Positions 22,185-34,746 are shown, counted from the stretch's first letter. The stretch is DNA of 64,000 nucleotides from Triticum aestivum (GCF_018294505.1 NC_057796.1:189561597-189625596); one strand, 5' to 3'. A program made the numbers and translations. Notes: generated by a model from the sequence alone, not told the origin.

Positions 22185-25100
22185 CGGGGGAGGGGTGTGT
22201 CGCGCTGCCGTCGCCGCGGACCCATGGCCGGCGCCGTGGACGCGTGCGCACGCGCATGAGCTCGAAGTTAGGCGACGAGACGGAACAGGAGGGAGAGCTC
22301 ACGAGGAAGAGGCGGCCAAGGGAGCGTAGGGAGGAAGAAGATGGCAAGCTCTGAGCCAAACCGCCACTGTTCGCCCATGGGCGCGCGGTGGCTTGCGCCG
22401 GTGAGGAAGCGGACGGAGGGGGAGAGGGGTCCAGGGGAACGGCGACGATGACGAGAAGCCAAGGGACATGCTCACGCGCGCGAAGACGACGTGTGGGGAG
22501 CGGACGAAGCAGAAATGATGCCCTGGACATGGCCACTGCGCACGGAGCGCGTGCACAGGCACGCCATCATCGTAGTCACCACGTGAACCGGGGCATTCAA
22601 TGGTCTACAACACCCAAAATGTTGTCTAGCTGATAGTCCTTCCAAGATAGAGCATTGATGAGGCCATGGCTGGATCTGGGGTGCTATGGTTAAATGGTAA
22701 TCATCGTCTGAAGTTTACTGCAGTAAACTTGGCCGTGCACTGGTGATCAACAGGAACTTTATTGGAGCCAAAGAGTTTGTCTGGGGTGATCAGCTTAGGA
22801 AGGACTATAATCCTGTTAACTTTGAGAAGATTTGGATCAAGGTTTAACATAGTTGCTTTGCAACTGACCCAGATTGTCTAGAAAATAGATCAAGATGATG
22901 CACTCCAATTTTGTGGCCACTTGAGCTGAAATTTAGCAAGGCTTAGTGATTTGCACAGATAAAGGTGCTGTAAAAATTTCATACCAATTGGATTCACCAA
23001 AATGGTACTTCCTTCACAGCTATTCTCTCTATCCAGAAACTTGCAAAAATTCGAGAAATGTTGGCTTGATGAATTGGTCCCAAATTTGGTGGAGAGATGT
23101 TATTTGGGCAGGAGCACAATCTGGTAATTTCTCAGAACTAATGAAGAAATATAAAATATACTTGTTTCACAACCTGAAAGTATTAACAGAATCAAATATT
23201 TGACCCTGTGCTCACATAGATGATTGGATGGGGCTGACATTTCGAGGAGTGTGATGATATGAGCACATTAAGGAGTGTGCAAAATTTAAACTCATTTGGA
23301 TCTCCTAGCTAGTACTTCCTTCACAATGCCTTGTGTCTGACAGAAAGTTTGAAAAATTGCTGAGGAAGATTGGCTAGGCAAATAAAGTTGAATTTTTGCA
23401 TGAGGCAATTATGTGGACATCAAAGAGTTCCCAAAATTTTTGGGAGCAATCAGGAAAGGATAGGTGGCAGTTCCTTCACAGAAAGCCACACCGGAAAGAA
23501 ATGAAGAATAATTATTGGGGAATTATTCTTGGGCTAGGGCAGGAAAGTTTGGGCATATTTGAGCAACATATGACCCAAAGAAATTATGAGAATTAATTGA
23601 GATTTTTGGGAGTGACAGAAATATGGGTTGCGTCACAACCTAGGGCACACAGGGTTATTCCTTCATTAGAAAAAGGAATATTCCCCAGAAAAAGATTTTA
23701 CAGTTTGATCAAGGAGTAAAGTGACATGATCTTGGCAAGGTTTTGAGAATTATGAACCACTTGGGAGGGGAATGAGGATGATTTCCCGGTGGCAAGGCCA
23801 CAGAACCACTCCAAAAAAGAAAGATAGAGGAAAAATAAATAAATAAAAAAAAGGAAAGGGCCAAAAGCCAGGATGTTACAACTTGTAACATCCTCGCTTT
23901 TGGCCCTTTTCTTTTTCTTTTGATTTATTTATTTTTACTCTATTTTTCTATTTTGGAGTAGTTCTGTGGCCTTGCCACCTAGGAAATGATTCTCATTTCC
24001 CCTCCCATGTGGCTCATCATTCTCAAAACTTTCCCAAGATCATTCCATTTCCATTCTAGCCCAGACCCTAAAATTCTTTTCTCAGGAATATTCATTTTTC
24101 TATTAAAGGAATAATCCTGTGTGCCCTAGGTTGTGAAGCAACCTATATTTCTGTCACTCCCAAAAATCCCAATTAATTCTCATAATTTCTTTGGGTCATA
24201 TGTTGCTCAAATCTGCCCAAACTACCTGTCCTAGCCCAAGAATAATTCCCCAATAATTATTCTTCATTTATGTCTAATGTGGCTTTCTGAAAAGGAAGTG
24301 CCACCTATACCTTCCTGATTGCTCCCAAACCTTTTGGGCATTCTCTTATGACCAAATCATTGCCTCATGCCAAAATTCAACTTTATTTGCCTAGCCAATC
24401 TTCCTCAGCAATTTATCAAACTTTCTGTCAGACAGAAGGCATTGTGAAGGAAGTACTAGCTAGTAGTATCCAAATGAGTTGAAAGTTTGCACACTCCTTC
24501 ATGTGCTCATATTAGCACACCCCTCCAAGTTTCAGCTCCATCCCTTGATCTATGTGAGCACATGATCAACGATTTGATTCTATTAATATTTTCAGGTTGT
24601 GAACCAAATATATTTTATATTGCTTCATTTTGGCTTCACATTTACCAGAGCATTCTCTTGACCATAAAACTTCTCTCCACCAAATTTCAGACCAATTCAT
24701 CAAGCCAATATCTCTTTAGGATTTTCGCAAGTTTCTGGACACAGAGAATAGCTGTGAAAGAAGTACCATTTTGGTGAATCCAATTGGTATGAAATTTTTA
24801 TAGCGCCTTTACCTGTTCAAATCACTAAGCCTTGCCAAATTTGAGCTCAAGTGGCCACACCATTTGAGTGCATCATCTTGATCCATTTTATGGACCATTT
24901 GGCTCAGTTGCAAAGCAACTATGTTAAACCTTGATCCAAATCTTCTCAAAGTTAACAGGATTATAGTCCTTCCTAAGCTGATCACCCCAAACAATTTCTT
25001 TGGCTCCAATAAAGTTCCTGTTGATCACCAGTGCACGGCCCACTGCAGTAAACTTCAGACAATGATTACCATTTAACCATAGCACCCCAGATCAAGCCAG

Positions 25101-25582
25101 GGCATCATAAATGCTCCATCTTGGAAGGACATAACACTAGACACAATTTTCTTGCCTCTCGTGAGCTCCATGTGCATTGTCCCGTGGTGACCGCGCAGCT
25201 GGCAAGCCTGTGCGCGTGCTCTGTGTGCAGTGGCCTCGTCTAGGGCACCGTTCCTGCTTCGTCCACTCCCCACTCGTCTTCTTCGCGCGTGTGAGCATGT
25301 CCCTTGGCTTCACCTCGTCGTCGCTGTTCCCCGGGACCCCTCTCCCCCTCCGGCAGCTTCCTCACTGAAGCAAGCCGCCGCGCGCCCACGGGCGAACGAT
25401 GGCGGTTTGGCTCGGAGCTCGCCGACTTCTTCCTCACTACGCTCCCTTGGCCGCCTCTTCTCCGTGAGCTCTCCCTCCTGTTCCCTCTCGTCGCCTAACT
25501 CCGACCTCATGCGCGTGCACACGCGTCAACGGCGCCGGCCACACATCCGCAGCGACGCCAGCGCGGCACCTCCCGCTCCTGC

Positions 25583-25590
25583 CTATTTAA
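25583..25590 (+). promoter_or_regulatory. TATA-like motif, first copy in LTR B
   Basis: CTATTTAA followed by GGCAGCCCC after a GC-rich upstream region; the same in other sublineage-2 LTRs at 34747 and 43492. Confidence 0.5.
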
Positions 25591-26752
25591 GGCAGCCCCA
25601 AGCCCTCTCGAGAACTTGATCAGCTCCAGGCAACTCCCAGCACCCTCCCCGGCCACTCCATCCAACCGGAGCGGCCCTCCTTCATGTGCTCATATTAGCA
25701 CACACCTCCAAGTTTTAGCTCCATCCCTTGATCTATGTGAGCACAGGATCAACTCTTTGATTCTATTAATATTTTTCAGGTTGTGAATCAAATATATTTT
25801 TTCTTGCTTCATTTTGGCTTCACATTTACCAGAGCATTCTCTTGACCATAAAACTTCTCTCAACCAAATTTGGGACCAATTCATCAAGCCAATATTTCTC
25901 TAGGATTTTTTCTAGTTTTTGGAAAAAGAGAATAGCTGTGAAGGAAGTACCATTTTGGTGAATCCAATTGGTATGAAATGTTTATAGCACCTTTATCGGT
26001 CCAAATCACTAAGCCTTGCCAAATTGGAGCTCAAGTGGCCACACCATTTTGTGTGCATCATCTTGATCCATTTTCTAAACCATCCGGGTCAGTTGCAATG
26101 CAACTATGTTAAACCTTGATCCAAATCTTCTCAAAGTTAATAGGATTATAGTCCTTCCTAAGATGATCACCCCAGACAAACTCTTTGGCTCCAATAAAGT
26201 TCCTGTTGATCACCAGTGCGCGGCCATGTTTACTGCAGTAAACTTCAGACGATGATTACCATTTAACCATAGCACCCCAGATCAAGCCAGGGCATCATAA
26301 ATGCTCCATCTTGGAAGGACATAACGCTAGACACCATTTTCTTGCCTCTCGTGAGCTCCCTGTGCATTGTCCCGTGGTGACCGCGCAGCTGGCAAGCCGG
26401 TGCACGCGCTCTGTGCGCAGTGGCCGCGTCCAGGGCGTTGTTTCTGCTTCGTCCACTCCCCACTCGTCATCTTCGCGCGCATGAGCCTGTCCCTTGGCTT
26501 CACCTCGTCGTTGTAGTTCCCCTGGACCCCTCTCCCCCTCCGGCAGCTTCGTCACCGACGCAAGCCGTCGCGCGCCCACGGGCGAACAATGGTGGTTTGG
26601 CTCTGAGCTCGCCGTCTTCTTCCTCACTGCGCTCCCTTGGCCGCCTCTTCCCTATGAGCTCTCCCTCTTGTTCCCTCTTGTCGCCTAACTCCGAGCTCAT
26701 GCGCGTGCACACACGTCCGCGGCAACGGCAGCGCGGCACCTCCCGCTCCTGC

Positions 26753-26760
26753 CTATTTAA
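26753..26760 (+). promoter_or_regulatory. TATA-like motif, second copy in LTR B
   Basis: CTATTTAA in the second copy of the 1.18-kb duplication. This one is followed by the full normal leader of the LTR. Confidence 0.5.
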
Positions 26761-27380
26761 GGCAGCCCCAAGCCCTCCCGAGCGCTTGACCAGCTCCACG
26801 CAACTCCCAGCACCCTCCCCGTCCACTCCATCCAGCCGAAGCGGCCCTCCTCGCTGCCCTTTGCCGCCATGGCCGCCGCCCCTGTCTCTTTCGATTCCGG
26901 CGGGTTAGACCTCCCCTCCCCACTCTAGCAGCTCCACACGCCTCCTACTCCACATAGAAGCCGCCCCGATACCCCTCCTCCTTCCCCGGTGGTTCTGTTC
27001 CTCGAGTTCACCGGAGCCCGAAGACTCTGTCTGCCGGCGCCCGTGTTGCCATCACCCTGGTCCACCCCGCCGTCCGTGGATGGGCCCTGGAGGTGCACCG
27101 GAGCCCGCTGAGCTCGTCCATGTGCGGAGCCTCGCCGGAGATGCCTTGTTGCTCCGGCAGGCCTCGTCGGGGCTCGCTCTGCCGTGGCCAGGCGCGGGGG
27201 GGGGGGGAGGAAGGAGATGAGGCCGCCCCTTCCAGCTGGCAGGTTAGCCCCGTGGCCCCCACCTGTCGGCGTCCAAGCCCGTTCACCCGGCGAAGCTGAC
27301 GTGGATAAGTGGAGGTGTATTCCCGCGAATACGTCTCCCGCACACGAAACCACATTTCTCCTCTACGTTGGGCTAAAATG

Positions 27381-27415
27381 CGTTTTCCTTTCTGGAAAAC
27401 GTATTTTCAGAAAGG
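27381..27415 (+). other. Overlapping inverted repeats (alternative hairpins)
   Basis: CGTTTTCC (27381-27388) can pair with GGAAAACG (27394-27401) around a TTTCT loop. Alternatively CCTTTCTG with AAAA (27387-27399) can pair with TTTTCAGAAAGG (27404-27415) around CGTA with one bulged G. The two share bases, so only one can form at a time. Equivalent sequence stands near 35371-35404, 44112-44146 and, inverted, 39247-39283. Confidence 0.7.
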
Positions 27416-27895
27416 CGCGTTCTGTTTTTCCAGCCAAGGGCCAGTTTGTGATTATTTTATTAGAGATAGGTCCCTGGCAGAAAAACCCTCATAACTTTTT
27501 GCCCACAACTCCAAATGAGGTGATTCCAAAGCCCACTTCTTAGTCTCGTCGAGCCTGTTCTGCTGGTATCATTTTCACCATGTTTTAACATTCTGAAAAT
27601 GACCATTTCACCCTTGCGCTTAATCAGCCCCCTCCAAGAGAGAACGTTTTCCGGCGATTCGTTCCGTGAGTTTCTCGCACTTCTTCCCGATGAATCCCTT
27701 CATCCCAGGCAAGCCACACCCTCCATTTGCATGATTGCAATGCAGTGACATGGTTTAAATTATTTGAACTTGTTTAAAATATTGTTTTAGTTACATGTGA
27801 GCTTGTTCATGGCATTTTCTCGGAGTATTATTTTGATCTTGCTATTGCCATGATATTTGCTTGGAGTTCTAGGACTTATATTTTGATGTTATTAA

Positions 27896-28275
27896 GGATG
27901 TCATGTTGCCTTTGCATTATTAGTGGCTTTTACGATTATTTTAATGGTGTTGTTGGATATCATATTTTGGAGTATTACTTTGGATGTCATGTTGCCTTTG
28001 GATTATTAGTGACTTTTATGATTATTTTCATGGTGCTGTTGGATATGATATTTTGGAGTATTACTTTAGATGTCATGTTGCCTTTGGATTATTAATGGCT
28101 TTTATGATTATTTTCATGGTGCTGTTGGATATGATATTTTGGCGTATTACTTTGGATGTCATGTTGCCTTTGGATTATTAGTGGCTTTTATGATTATTTT
28201 CATGGTGCTGTTGGATATGATATTTTGGAGTATTACTTTGGATGTCATGCTGCCTTCGGATTATTAGTGGCTAGA
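27896..28275 (+). repeat. 86-bp tandem array, about 4 units (LTR B, 5')
   Basis: The units start TTTGGATGTCATGTTGCC and recur every 86 bp (for example at 27984, 28070 and 28156). Because 86 is not a multiple of three, each unit is read in a new frame, which produces serial 65-codon hydrophobic ORFs. These are not evidence of a protein. Confidence 0.92.
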
Positions 28276-29895
28276 ATTGTTTTCATCACGATGCTAGTTG
28301 ATATTATGTTTCGGAGTATGATTTCGGAGATGATGTTTACATGTGGATCTTAGCTGGATAGTTTCTTCTTGATATTTGAGAAGTAGTAGTATCTTTATTG
28401 GATTCATCATGATAGTAGTGTTATAATATCCTCGGAGTATCTTGGTATGATGTTATGATGCTTCGATTATTTGTTGGATATGCTATGACTTGGATTATAG
28501 GTTGATAGATAGTATCGGAGTATCAGTTAGCAGAGTTATATTTTTGGGGTTAAATTCCGTCATTAAGTTGGTCAGGTGCCACCGAACCGGGCTTTTCCAG
28601 TGCAACCACATTTGCCTTTATGGGAAGGACCTAATGCGATGCTATTGTCACGCCTCTCGCCGGTACCTCCAATGAGGGAAGGTTATGCGCGGGTGCTACC
28701 TTGATCAGGTAGGACGGCATAAGCCTTGTGTGCCCGTTGCTGTGATTGGTATACCTTTGTCCCCGTTTGGGACCGTTTTTGTTTTCCACGATGGTGGCCG
28801 TTGGTGCCTTTGGTAGGCACGGGGCCACCCAGGACTGAAGCCAAAGGGGGTGTTGGTCGGAGTGGCTGGGAGAGTGTCATGGATGTAGATCGGTTTTGTC
28901 GGAATTGCATTGGCCACCCGAATCGGAGTGCAAGGCCATGGAATGCGTGGTGTGGGTATAGTGCGCTACCTTTGTAGAGTGTGTGTGTTGAATCTATCGA
29001 TAGCCGCTTCCTCATTCATGGGCATGGGTTCGTACTAGGTCACACCGTTCGCTCAACACTCACATGACGGAATGACTTATAGGTGATATATATGTTGATA
29101 TATTGAGCAGGACAGATTAGCAGGATGTTTATGATGATGTTGGGATGATCTTGCGGATGATCATTCAGTTTGTGATGTGGTGACAAGGTGATCATGTGGA
29201 CGTTCCATTTGTGATCCGTAAATGGTCACCGTTTGGTTACGAGGTAACCCGTTGAACCAAGTGTGGTTCCGTTTGTGATCCGTGCGTGATCACCGTTTGG
29301 TTTTGATCATGAGGTGATCGAGATGGTATAGTACTTGGCCGGTTAGCCAAGAGTGATATGGTTATGGAGATCTGAGATGTTGGTTTATCAGTATGATAGT
29401 AGTTTCATACCATGCTTAGTAGTTGCTTCATCATAGTAGTTTTTAATTTAGTTAACCTGTTTAATGCTATTTGATTGTCTTGCCTTGATGTTTATGGTTG
29501 TTGTGAGCTTGCAAGTACATTCAATGTACTGACCTGGCATGTCATGCCGTATTGCAGGTGATGTCATGATTGCTTGATTGCTTGTCGAGGTTGCCGTGCG
29601 TGCGAGCTAGATCGTGTCCCAGCTAGAGTCCCCGCGGAGTGAAGTTCACCACCTTCATCGTTGTTCCACTGCTTCGAGTTGTTCCGCTGCTAGCATAGAG
29701 CAAGTGTAGTATCGCAGGCATAGTGTCGCCGTGCTGATCTGCATCTTTGTAATCTCAGACCCTTGTAATTTTATTCTTATAATAAGAGCTGATTTGTTCT
29801 ACGTCAAGCAGTGCCATATTCCAGAGACTTCTCCTTGATCTCTGGGCTGGAATACGGGGCGTTTTGGTTCCTCTGAGCCAGGGTGCCATAACGCT

Positions 29896-29907
29896 TGGTA
29901 TCATAGC
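29896..29907 (+). other. Primer-binding site of element B
   Basis: TGGTATCATAGC differs from the tRNA-iMet type PBS at one base (G to T) and follows the LTR end by five bases. Confidence 0.85.
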
Positions 29908-32900
29908 AGGTCTAATCGTAGGACGTCCTAGTCAGCGTGAGCGGTAGAAACCGGTAGTATAGAGTCTGCCTTGTTTGTTGCATTTGGTTGCTGCATTTTT
30001 TGTTACATAGCATGAATATAGCCTTATTATTTGTTGCTCACGGTTTATCTGGTGTGTGTAGCTGGCATCGGTTCGGATCCACTATAGCGCAGCCCCTGCA
30101 TTTCTTCCAATTTCTTTTCTTGCTCATTCTTTGGTGTTTGGCATCATTTCTATCCAGCAGACTGATGCCAAGTTATCTCGACACTGTTTGCAGAAATGGT
30201 GCTCAGGTATCGCGCCGATTTCTTTCTTTCAGCCCTGCCTTTCATTTCAGTGGTAGACATGTTGCTACCCCGGATCGTTCTTTTTATCTTGTCGTGTTGG
30301 CAACCCTTAATGGTCTCAGTCATCAAGAAAGGGCAATGCCAGCAGACTCAGTTTCCCCGCTATCCTTATTTCTTGGACGAGTACGGATATTTTCCGTCCG
30401 CTTGATAATGATGTGGTAGTGACATTCGTGTCCTGCTACATGGTTACCAAGTACGTCCTCGTCTCCGAGCTAGTCCAGGATTGCTTCCTGGCTAAGCCAG
30501 CACTTGGTGTATCAATGTTTACACCAGTTCTTCCACACCCTGATTCGTCCTCGTGCACACCGTCACTACATGCTAGATCGTAGTACCGGAGTTCCCGCGA
30601 GATTTGTGTGCTTAGGTAGGCATGAATATTGTGTGACTAGCAGTACTATGTGACTTTTTTGAGTGTGTAGTGATTGTTATTGTGTGCTTTTGTTTAGTTT
30701 AGTTTTCTTTTGCTTCTTTATTTTTGGTCCCCAGTGTTACATTATTTTTCCCCTATAAAGAGTTGCTCATCACGGAACACCGGACTCGAAGAAGTAATAA
30801 GGATTTCAAATATTTGGTAGAAGCTCAGCTAAACATCATGGTCTACCCACTCAACTGCATTATAGTATTAATATCTGCTCAGAATATCAATGGCGTATTG
30901 GACTGACTATCAACCTCAAGTTTACATCAGTACAAAATCCTCACAGTAGTAATGATCAAGTCAGCATCAAAGAGTAGTCAGGCACAAGCTCAACAATATA
31001 TTTTCAGTCAAAGGTATGGATCATATACAAAATTTTGGCTCGGCAATGCATGATGCTTGAAACATGTTCTCATCCAAAATAAAGTCAGAATGTGATACGC
31101 TCAAGGAAGACAGCCAAACAAATTTTCTCATGCAAACAATCAGCCACATAATATTATGGGCGTGTGTGTAGATTTCAGTCTGCATATTAGTATGAAGCTT
31201 TGGAAGTAATAAACTCGGTCTTCTTCCACATGTTATCAGAAGAAATTTATGATGCAAGGCTCCTCAATTTTTCCTCAGCATGATATGTGAATAGTTTCCG
31301 ACCCAAGAGACCTCGTCTTTCACAGCAAGATACCCCAATGAAAGCTTCTGACATTAGGAACTGAATCATTCTCAACAAGCAACCCGGCGAGAAGCTTCTT
31401 GAGTACAGAAACCCGGCTTCTCCTGCACAATACTCAGGTCAAGCTTCGTGTGTAAGCTATCGAGACTTCGTCCGCACGCTACCCAGACAAAAGCTTCGAG
31501 CAGAAGCTAACGAGCCTTCCTCAGCAAGCTACACGAATGGATTTTCTCGTAAGCCCCTCAGTCCGCGTCAGTATCAGACTAATGCACCGTCCCCAGAGAT
31601 TATATGATGAGTTGGCAATATTTGATAGTGCAATTCAAGGATCTGATTTGCAATAATTTTGTCAACAATGCAGTTAAGACATATGCCTGCCGCAAAAACT
31701 GAGTATTTGGTGGCATATGATTCTTATATATGGTGAGCATGCATCCCCAGTCATATCAATCACTCATACGACATTGCGGCAAAGATCCAGCAGATATACC
31801 TAAGGAAAGTAAGGATCCCACAACCTCATGAGTTAGGCAAAGGAAAATACCAGAGGTACATCTCATGAATTACAAGAATCGACAAGATCAGGGGATGACA
31901 TCACAGAATCAACAACCTCTACAATGGTCATCAAGGTCATTATTCCCGCACCAACAAGGAGATCTCATGAGCTCTTGTCACCTTTTTTGCATTGTTGGCC
32001 TAAAAAATGAGCTTTGTACGGCTACAAGCCCTGGTCGTATGTCATTTTTGTGCGGACCCAGGTCAGAAAACAGGCACAAGGAATAATGTCAAAAATATTG
32101 CACCAATCACGTCCATGGTCATACGAAGAATCAAGGACAGGGTCCGGATACCCAAATCAGTTGGAGGCCGTAATTCCATATGGATCCACAAAGGCATACT
32201 CTCAGCGGCCTACTCTGTTTTACAAGGATTTCATATCCTGCTAACCCGCTTAAAATGGTTAGTGTGGAATATCCAAGTCTGTTTTGTCAGATCCAAGATT
32301 CCTTTGCAACCACAACAGTTTGACTTCAATGGCAGTATTAAAGCATCGCATAGTCTATTACCACGAGATGGGTATACCGACACAATGGGTAAATTAAAAG
32401 CAGAACCATCAACTCAGGTCAGGTATAATCACTAGCAGAATCAAGTGCATGGACAACAGGTCATGAAAAGTGTTTTCCCGCCAGCCCTCCTGTCAGGATA
32501 GCCCCAAGAAATTAATATTTGAGGTATGACATAGCTATGAGTCCATACCCTCACTTATTGCCCACAACAGAAGGCAGTCGAATCTTTGGTACATATCTCA
32601 TGCTCGAGCCAAAGGAATAAATCAAAATAAACCAGTACCACCTATGAGCAGTCAGATCCCGTCAGAAGATGGCCATGATTACTTCTCAGCATTTATGTAA
32701 ACCAGAAGGCCTGCATTTATTTGAAGCAACCCCATGACAGAAGTAAAAGGGTTTTCATGACAAAACGAAAATTTATGATCAGATTCGTTGGGTATCACCG
32801 CAGATATGAGGGAATCAATGTCAACAAGAGGAATTGGTATAGGAGCAAAAAAAATTACCTGACAGAATTTGGGAAAGGTGACGCAAACCACCCCAGCGCA

Positions 32901-33029
32901 AGGTAAGTCGATCATCTGAAATTCTCGGGGGAACAATAACTAAAGGAAAAAAGGATACCCGAGCTAGAGACGGTGTCCTCAAGTCATACTTGTTCCCTGA
33001 GCAACCAAATCTCGAGGACGAGATTTATT

Positions 33030-33044
33030 TAAGGGGGTAAGAGT
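33030..33044 (+). other. Polypurine tract of element B
   Basis: TAAGGGGGTAAGAGT immediately before TGTAATAGTC, the 3' LTR start. Confidence 0.85.
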
Positions 33045-34746
33045 TGTAATAGTCTGGTTTTTTGCCCTTTTATTTTTCTTTTTGATTTATTAGTTGTTGT
33101 TCTGTTTTTATTTTTGGAGTGGTTATGTGGCCTTGCCACCTGGGAAATCATCCTCATTCCCCTCCCATGTGGCTCATCATTCACAAAAATTTCCCAAGAT
33201 CATTCCATTTCCATTCTAGCCCAGACCCTAAAATTCTTTTCTCAGGAATATTCCTTTTTCTATTAAGGGAATAACCCTGTCTGCCCTAGGTTGCGAAGCA
33301 ACCTATATTTCTGTCACTCCCAAAAATCCCAATTAATTCTCATAATTTCTTTGGGTCATATGTTGCTCAAATATGCCCAAACTTTCCAGTCCTAGCCCAA
33401 GAATAATTCCCCAATAATTATTCTTCATTTATGTCTAGTGTGGCTTTCTGAAAAGGAAGTGCCACCTATACTTTCCTGATTGCTCCCAAACCTTTTGGGC
33501 ATTCTCTTATAACCAAATCATCGCCTCATGCCAAAATTCAACTATATTTGCCTAGCCAATCTTCCTCAGCAATTTTACAAACTTTCTGTCACGCAGAAGG
33601 CATTGTGAAGGAAGGACTAGCTAGGAGTATCCAAATGAGTTGAAATTTTGCACACCTTCATGTGCTCATATTAGCACACCCCTCCTAGTTTCAGCTCCAT
33701 CCCTTGATCTATGTGAGCACAGGATCAACTCTTTGATTCTATTAAAAATTTTAGGTTGTGAAGCAAATATATTTTATATTGCTTCATTTTGCCTTCACAT
33801 TTCCCAGAGCATTCTCTTGACCATAAATCTTCTCTCCACAAAATTTGGGACCAATTCATCAAGCCAATATTTCTCTAGGATTTTCGCAAGTTTCTGGACA
33901 TAGAGAATAGTTGTGAAAGAAGTACCATTTTGGTGAATCCAATTGGTATGAAATTTGTATAGTACCTTTACCTGTTCAAATCAGTAAGCCTTGCCAAATT
34001 TGATCTCAAGTGGCCACACCATTTGAGTGCATCATCTTGATCCATTTTATGGGCCATCTAGGTCAGTTGCAAACCAAATATGTTAAACCTTGATCCAAAT
34101 CTTCTCAAAGTTAACAGGATTATAGTCCTTCCTAAGCTGACCACCCTAGCCAATTTCTTTGGCTCCAATAAAGTTCCTATTGATCAGCAGTGCACGGCCA
34201 AGTTTACTGCAGTAAACTTCAGACGATGATTACCATTTAACCATAGCACCCCAGATCAAGCCAGGGCATCATAAATGCTCCATCTTGGAAGGACATAACG
34301 CTAGACACCATTTTCTTGCCTCTCGTGAGCTCCCTGTGCATTGTCCCGTGGTGACCGCGCAGCTGGCAAGCCTATGCACGTGCTCTCTGTGCAGTGGCCG
34401 TGTCCAGGCCACCGTTCCTGCTTCCTGGACTCCCCACTCGTCGTCTTCGCGCGTGTGAGCATGTCCCTTGGCTTCACCTCGTCGTTGTTGTTCCCCTGGA
34501 CCCCTCTCCCCCTCCGGCAGCTTCCTCACCGAAGCAAGCCGCCGCGCTCCCACGGGCGAACAGTGGCGGTTTGGCTCGGAGCTCGCCGACTTCTTCCTCA
34601 CTGCGCTCCCTTGGCCGCCTCTTCCCGGTGAGCTCTCCCTCCTGTTCCCTCTTGTCGCCTGACTCCGAACTCATGCGCGTGCACACGCGTCCGCGGCAGC
34701 GCCGCCACATCCGCAGCGGCGCCAGCGCGGCACCTCCCGCTCCTAC

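Larger units (their letters stand above)
10947..23880 (-). repeat. LARD-like element A, 5' LTR, split by the Athila-type insertion
   Basis: The LTR pieces are 10947-11702 and 19999-23880, together about 4.64 kb, close to the 4.70-kb LTR at 41788-46487. The ends are TGTGGCACCC at 10947 (next to the PBS) and TGTTACA at 23880. The Athila-type element at 11703-19998 interrupts it. It contains about one copy of the 86-bp repeat (20925-21060), a TATA motif near 22176 and sublineage-1 diagnostic segments at 23098-23150 and 23705-23770. It abuts LTR B head-to-head across 3 bp. Confidence 0.88.
24496..26858 (+). repeat. 1.18-kb tandem duplication inside LTR B
   Basis: The unit 24496-25678 (starting CCTTCATGTGCTCATATTAG) recurs from 25679. 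The junction reads GCGGCCCTCC then TTCATGTG. Both parent sites share CTCCT, suggesting a microhomology join. The copies have diverged visibly, so the event is not recent. The unit includes the promoter region. Confidence 0.85.
23884..29890 (+). repeat. LARD-like element B, 5' LTR with internal duplication
   Basis: The LTR runs from TGTAACATCC (23884) to GGTGCCATA (29890), followed by the PBS. Its 6.0 kb exceed the usual 4.7 kb because 1.18 kb is tandemly duplicated. Landmarks are two TATA motifs, short start codons downstream (for example ATGGCCGCCGCC near 26868), the hairpin pair at 27381-27415, the 86-bp array at 27896-28275 and a conserved TGATCACCGTTTGG repeat-rich tail near 29220-29320. 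Confidence 0.88.
29891..33044 (+). mobile_element. LARD-like element B, internal domain
   Basis: The 3.15-kb region between PBS and PPT has no recognisable retroelement enzyme. The longest sense frame at its 3' half (32007-32435, 142 codons) contains CHFCADPGQK and VKNIAPITSMVIRRIKDR, which recur in A (8879-9097) and in F near 62470-62602, where a stop has arisen. Around 31340-31560 the motif AAGCTTC recurs several times. The last codons before the PPT read NLEDEIYLRG-stop, resembling the tail of chromovirus polyproteins. Confidence 0.75.

Noticed and set aside
23871..23893. MITE or hairpin transposon centred on TGTTACA-ACT-TGTAACA
   Set aside because: The short palindrome is made of two complete LTR termini belonging to separate long elements.
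26420..26908. 162-codon ORF in LTR B
   Set aside because: Same GC-rich promoter segment as above, spanning the TATA-like motif; no protein family resemblance.
27850..28353. Serial 65-codon hydrophobic ORFs that look like small membrane proteins
   Set aside because: They are the 86-bp tandem repeat read in rotating frames; the same text appears in every array and shifts frame each unit.
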